From Symbiopectobacterium purcellii (GTDB lineage Bacteria; Pseudomonadota; Gammaproteobacteria; Enterobacterales; Enterobacteriaceae), in assembly GCF_019797845.1 (NCBI RefSeq), contig NZ_CP081864.1, positions 2,480,001 to 2,544,000 of the forward strand: a DNA stretch of 64,000 nucleotides, read 5' to 3'. The translations under genes were made by a program, and so were the position numbers. Positions 60,211 through 64,000 of the stretch are shown piece by piece; position 1 is the stretch's first letter, and each line of letters begins with the position of its first letter. The notes below the pieces were generated by a model. The model was given only the letters and a program-made list of their open reading frames with translations, searched no databases and was not told the DNA's origin.

Positions 60211-60294
60211 GTCATCCTCGGCGCAAAACGGGGATCTCTGCGAAAATAAAGACGTTTCTTCGACAAGAGATTCCCGCTTTCGCGGGAATGACGG
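60211..60294. repeat. REP-like palindromic element between ycbJ and kdsB
   Basis: GTCATCC...GGGAATGAC outer ends, with a 7-bp stem TTCCCGC/GCGGGAA and TTTC loop at 60271-60288. The GATTCCCGC-TTTC-GCGGGAATGACGG core is of a type common in intergenic regions of many bacteria. It follows the kdsB stop and may act as its transcript end, though no T run is seen. Confidence 0.55.
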
Positions 60295-60314
60295 TGGGAG
60301 TGACGTCGCGAACG

Positions 60315-61061
60315 TTACACCATCGCTGCACGCACGCGCTGTAAATCTTCTGGCGTATCCACGCCGACACTGGGCACAGCCTGCGCTACCGCAACATGAA
60401 TTTTCTCGCCGTACCACAGCACGCGTAGCTGTTCGAGCAGTTCGATCTGCTCCAGGCTACTGGGCTGCCAGGTCACATAACGACGGATAAAACCCGCGCG
60501 GTAAGCGTAGATACCGATATGGCGTAAGAAATGCTCGCCAATCGTCTCTCTGCTTTGGGCAAAACGCTCACGATCCCAAGGAATGGTGGCGCGGGAAAAA
60601 TAGAGCGCATAGCCTTGCGCATCCATCACCACTTTTACCTCATTGGGGTTAAACGCTTCTTCTGCGGTGGTGATGGGTACGGCGAGCGTCGCCATTCCAG
60701 CCTGACACACGGCCAGATTGTCTGCCACCTGACGAATAATCACCGGGGGAATCAAGGGTTCATCCCCTTGTACGTTAACGATGATTTCATCATCCGGAAA
60801 TTGGTAGCGTTCGATAACTTCGGCCAAACGCTCTGTACCAGAATGGTGATCGGGGCTGGTCAGGCACACTTCTCCGCCAGCCAGCTCCACCGCACGTTGA
60901 ACGTCAGGATGATCCGTCGCGACAATGACGCGGCTGGCACCGGATTCCGCAGCGCGCTCCATCACGTGCACCACCATCGGCTTACCGTTGATATCCGCCA
61001 GCGGCTTCCCCGGTAAGCGCGTTGAGGCATAGCGCGCAGGTATAATCGCAGTAAAACTCAT
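60315..61061 (-). CDS. kdsB: CMP-KDO synthetase (3-deoxy-manno-octulosonate cytidylyltransferase)
   Basis: 248 aa, as in E. coli. Activates KDO as CMP-KDO for lipopolysaccharide inner core. [20 protein letters not shown] (20) is the nucleotide-binding opening; [12 protein letters not shown] and [14 protein letters not shown] follow with metal and substrate residues. The start overlaps the ycaR stop by 4 bp, so translation is coupled. Part of the msbA-lpxK-ycaR-kdsB series. Confidence 0.96.
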   Translation of the reverse strand: MSFTAIIPARYASTRLPGKPLADINGKPMVVHVMERAAESGASRVIVATDHPDVQRAVELAGGEVCLTSPDHHSGTERLAEVIERYQFPDDEIIVNVQGDEPLIPPVIIRQVADNLAVCQAGMATLAVPITTAEEAFNPNEVKVVMDAQGYALYFSRATIPWDRERFAQSRETIGEHFLRHIGIYAYRAGFIRRYVTWQPSSLEQIELLEQLRVLWYGEKIHVAVAQAVPSVGVDTPEDLQRVRAAMV

Positions 61062-61240
61062 TGTGTTATCTCATCGGCAGGAATTTTGCGCGCTTCGTTT
61101 TCCAGCAGGACCGGAATACCCTCACGCACCGGATAGGCCAAAGCATCCGCTTTACAAATCAGTTCCAGCTTCTCTTTATTGTAGTACAGCCGTCCATTGC
61201 ATACCGGACAGGCAACGATCTCGAGTAAACGGTGATCCAT
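61058..61240 (-). CDS. ycaR: YcaR, Trm112-like small zinc-ribbon protein
   Basis: 60 aa, as in E. coli: [20 protein letters not shown], with one CPVC pair; the second Cys is [24 protein letters not shown] at 61240 follows GGAGG at 4 nt. Trm112-type proteins often assist methyltransferases, but the role of YcaR is unknown. It lies between lpxK and kdsB and overlaps the kdsB start. Confidence 0.93.
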   Translation of the reverse strand: MDHRLLEIVACPVCNGRLYYNKEKLELICKADALAYPVREGIPVLLENEARKIPADEITQ

Positions 61241-61284
61241 GCATCCTCCATTAAAGGTGCTTACAAACAAAATGGGTAGCCACG

Positions 61285-62277
61285 TTACGCGCGCGGTGAA
61301 GGCAACAGTGACATTATCTTATCCAGCAATAACGATGCTCCCGGCTCAGCAAGTTGCGCATCTACCGGCAAGTACCACCAGTTAGCCTGGGCAAAAGCGC
61401 GACACTTCACCGCATCTTTTTCCGTCATCAGCAATGGTTGCTGATTATCCTCGGTCAGCACTTGAATGGCTTCTGGCAAATAAGTTTGGTGATCGGCAAA
61501 CGTGACTTCGCGCACAACGTTCACACCTTGCGCTCGCAGCGTGGCAAAAAATCGAGGCGGATGGCCGATGCCCGCCATAGCGACACTTCCCGTTAAGGTC
61601 ACCACCGGGCAGGTTTCACCCGTGAGGACATTGATCGCGTCACCCGGCTGCAAATGCATGGCAATTTCGCCGGGCTGGGGCTCGCCACCGTTAACCACAA
61701 TGGCATCCACGCTGCGCAAGCGCGCGGCCCGTTCACGCATCGGCCCGGCGGGCAGCCACCAGCCGTTGCCAAAACGACGCTCACCATCCACTACCACGAT
61801 TTCGATATCTCGCGCCAGCGCATAATGCTGTAAACCGTCATCGGTCACAATCACATCAAGCGGCTGACGCGCCAACAGCGCTTCAATGGCATCACGCCGC
61901 ACAGGGGATACCGCCACCGCAGCGCCGGTACGCTGGTAAATCAGTACCGGCTCATCGCCTGCTTGCACGGTGGACACTGAGGCGTCCACCACTAACGGAT
62001 AGCGCTCCGCCTTGCCCCCGTATCCACGCGACACCACGCCAACGCGATAGCCCTGACGTTGTAGTCGCTCTACCAGCCACACCACCAGCGGTGTTTTACC
62101 ATTTCCACCGGCGGTCAGGTTGCCCACGATCACTACCGGGATAGGCGCGCGCCAGACACGCCGCCAGCCGGCACGGTAGCTATAACGGATAATCGCCGTT
62201 ATCAGGCCGTACAACACCGAGAAAGGGATCAGCAGCCAGTAGAGCCACGATGCACCAGACCAGAGGCGCGCTATCAT
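61285..62277 (-). CDS. lpxK: Tetraacyldisaccharide 4'-kinase LpxK
   Basis: 330 aa, E. coli 328. Phosphorylates the lipid A precursor at the 4' position, at the cytosolic face of the inner membrane. An N-terminal hydrophobic helix ([19 protein letters not shown], 19) anchors it. The P-loop [11 protein letters not shown] lies at about 57-67, with [14 protein letters not shown] following as the second ATP/metal part. ATG at 62277 overlaps the msbA stop by 4 bp. Confidence 0.95.
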   Translation of the reverse strand: MIARLWSGASWLYWLLIPFSVLYGLITAIIRYSYRAGWRRVWRAPIPVVIVGNLTAGGNGKTPLVVWLVERLQRQGYRVGVVSRGYGGKAERYPLVVDASVSTVQAGDEPVLIYQRTGAAVAVSPVRRDAIEALLARQPLDVIVTDDGLQHYALARDIEIVVVDGERRFGNGWWLPAGPMRERAARLRSVDAIVVNGGEPQPGEIAMHLQPGDAINVLTGETCPVVTLTGSVAMAGIGHPPRFFATLRAQGVNVVREVTFADHQTYLPEAIQVLTEDNQQPLLMTEKDAVKCRAFAQANWWYLPVDAQLAEPGASLLLDKIMSLLPSPRA

Positions 62278-64000
62278 TCGCCAAACTGCATTTTATGCAA
62301 CTGTGCGTATGCGCCATTTTTCGCCAGCAGCTCCGCGTGCGGCCCACGTTCGATAATCTGTCCATCCTCGACCACCAGAATCTCATCTGCACTCTCGATG
62401 GTAGACAAACGGTGCGCAATCACCAACGCGGTACGATCTTTTTGCAGCTCATCCAGCGCGGCTTGAATCGCGCGTTCAGATTCGGTATCCAGTGCTGAGG
62501 TGGCTTCATCCAGCACCAGAATCGGACAATCGCGCAGCAATGCGCGCGCAATGGCGATACGCTGACGTTGGCCGCCAGAGAGCAATACGCCATTTTCACC
62601 GATAATCGTATCCAGCCCGTTATCCATTTTGCTGATAAAGTCCATCGCATGGGCCATTTTGGCTGCGCGCTCAATGTCTTCGCGCGAGTAACGATCGCCG
62701 CAGGCATACGAGATATTATTCGCAATGGTGTCGTTAAACAGGTGTACGTGTTGCGACACCAACGCCACCTGACGGCGCAGCGAGGAGAGCGTATAGTCGC
62801 GCAGGTCATGGCCATCCAGCAGGATTTCGCCGGATTGAATGTCGTAAAAACGCGTGATCAGGTTGGCGATAGTCGACTTACCGGAACCCGAACGCCCAAC
62901 CAGCGCCACCGTTTTACCCGGAGGAATGTGCAGGCTGACATTTTTCAGCGCCAACGTCTCTTTGGTCGGATAGGCAAAACTGACGTTGCGGAATTCCACA
63001 TCACCTTCGGCCCTTTCCAGCACGCGTGTACCTTCGTCCTTCTCCTGCTCCATATCCAGAATGGCAAACAGCGTTTGGCAGGCTGCCATGCCGCGTTGAA
63101 ACTGGGCATTGACGTTCGTCAGCGATTTAAGCGGACGCATCAGGGCGATCATTGAGGAGAACACCACGGTGATGGTCCCGGCCGTCAGGGTATCCATCAC
63201 ACTCGGGAAGCTGGCGGCATAGAGCACAAATGCCAGCGCCAGAGACGCGATCAACTGGATAATCGGATCAGAAATTGCTGACGCAGACACCATCTTCATA
63301 CCTTGGGTACGAATGCGGTTACTGACTTTATCGAAACGCGCCACCTCAACGTCCTGACCGCCGAAAATCAGCACCTCTTTATGGCCTTTCAGCATCTGCT
63401 CGGCGCTAGCCGTCACCTGCCCCATGGTGTTCTGAATATTTTTGCTGATATTACGAAAGCGTTTAGATACCACGCGGATCGCGATAGCCACGATAGGGGC
63501 AATAACAATCAGGATAATAGACAGTTGCCAACTGTAGTAAAACATCAGCACAAACAGACCGATAATCGATGCACCTTCACGCACCAGCGTAATCAACGCA
63601 CTGGATGAGGAAGAAGCCACCTGCTCAGAGTCATAGGTAATACGCGAGAGCAGCGTTCCGGTTGATTGCTGATCGAAGAAGCCCACGGGCATGCCCATGA
63701 TGTGGCTGAACAAGCGCCGGCGCATATTCATCACCACCTTGCCGGATACCCAGGAGACGCAGTAGGCAGACACATAACTTGTTATGCCGCGTACCAGCAT
63801 CAGGCCCATCACCACCAGTGGCATCCACAGCAGGACGCTGCGATCGGTTTTCCCAAACCCTTCATCCAGCAAAGGCTTCAACAGCGAGAGCATCAGCGTA
63901 TCACCCGCCACATTGATGATAAGCGCAATTGCCGCTGCGGCTAAACCCGCCCTAAAGGGAGAAATCATCGGCCACAGGCGACGGAAGGTCTGCCAGGTGG
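62274..64000 (-). CDS. msbA: Lipid A export ABC transporter MsbA, N-terminus cut by the window edge
   Basis: About 575 codons in the window; only the first few residues are missing. Frame at the edge reads [18 protein letters not shown], matching E. coli MsbA from residue 9 on. Six membrane helices, then the ATPase domain: Walker [14 protein letters not shown], signature [15 protein letters not shown], Walker [13 protein letters not shown] and H-loop IAHRLSTIE. It flips lipid A-core to the outer leaflet of the inner membrane. Operon with lpxK, ycaR and kdsB. Confidence 0.97.
   Translation of the reverse strand, partial: TWQTFRRLWPMISPFRAGLAAAAIALIINVAGDTLMLSLLKPLLDEGFGKTDRSVLLWMPLVVMGLMLVRGITSYVSAYCVSWVSGKVVMNMRRRLFSHIMGMPVGFFDQQSTGTLLSRITYDSEQVASSSSSALITLVREGASIIGLFVLMFYYSWQLSIILIVIAPIVAIAIRVVSKRFRNISKNIQNTMGQVTASAEQMLKGHKEVLIFGGQDVEVARFDKVSNRIRTQGMKMVSASAISDPIIQLIASLALAFVLYAASFPSVMDTLTAGTITVVFSSMIALMRPLKSLTNVNAQFQRGMAACQTLFAILDMEQEKDEGTRVLERAEGDVEFRNVSFAYPTKETLALKNVSLHIPPGKTVALVGRSGSGKSTIANLITRFYDIQSGEILLDGHDLRDYTLSSLRRQVALVSQHVHLFNDTIANNISYACGDRYSREDIERAAKMAHAMDFISKMDNGLDTIIGENGVLLSGGQRQRIAIARALLRDCPILVLDEATSALDTESERAIQAALDELQKDRTALVIAHRLSTIESADEILVVEDGQIIERGPHAELLAKNGAYAQLHKMQFGE

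Noticed and set aside
1..64000. CRISPR array or rRNA genes
   Set aside because: No regularly spaced direct repeats and no rRNA sequence were seen.

Overview
The window reads as chromosome of a gamma-proteobacterium of the Enterobacterales, most likely a soft-rot or plant-associated Pectobacteriaceae (Dickeya, Pectobacterium, Brenneria or Lonsdalea type). This rests on near-E. coli protein identity across core genes (argS, murJ, pncB, asnS, aspC, mukFEB, kdsB, lpxK, msbA), on E. coli-like local gene order broken into blocks, and on a 127-bp TATACCC...GGGTATA repeat scattered between genes. The species cannot be fixed from the sequence alone.

Layout. 1-4.4 kb is a phage- and bacteriocin-derived accessory patch. 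On the minus strand, in transcription order, it holds a lambdoid Q-type antiterminator, a terminator-like hairpin, a tail-collar protein, and an S-type pyocin/colicin-like HNH DNase bacteriocin that runs off the left edge. The bacteriocin is doubly hit: an IS5-family element (845 bp, 4-bp target duplication) sits directly behind its ribosome binding site, and an 8-bp tandem duplication shifts its reading frame. 4.4-17.3 kb is core: cutC, yecM, argS, murJ, mviM, yceH, rimJ, mdtH, yceB, ycdY, ycdX and tRNA-Ser(GGA), plus an unlisted 39-codon membrane ORF before argS.

17.3-20.0 kb, directly downstream of the tRNA-Ser, is a second accessory patch: a hairpin-rich non-coding segment, a HExxH zinc-metallopeptidase-like gene and an orphan gene. 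The ribosome hibernation gene rmf follows (55 aa). 20.4-27.5 kb is a seven-gene minus-strand operon for D-Ala-D-Ala: a RpiR/MurR-type regulator, the dipeptidase ddpX, and a dipeptide ABC transporter (binding protein, two permeases, two ATPases). The last ATPase gene carries a frameshift. This operon lies between pqiC and rmf, which are adjacent in E. coli.

27.7-64 kb follows the E. coli pqiABC-uup-rlmKL-ycbX-zapC-pyrD-pepN-pncB-asnS-ompF-aspC-ycbL-mepK-ldtD-mukBEF-cmoM-elyC-ycbJ-kdsB-ycaR-lpxK-msbA order. Much of it concerns the cell envelope: peptidoglycan (murJ, mepK, ldtD, elyC), LPS (kdsB, lpxK, msbA), lipid transport (pqiABC) and a porin (ompF). Chromosome organisation (mukFEB) and nucleotide/NAD metabolism (pyrD, pncB) make up much of the rest.

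The most unusual items are the bacteriocin locus with its apparently slippage-prone switch, the tRNA-Ser-proximal hairpin segment with the metallopeptidase, the damaged ddp operon, and a mismatched T-stem in the tRNA-Ser. No CRISPR array, rRNA gene or intact prophage was seen.
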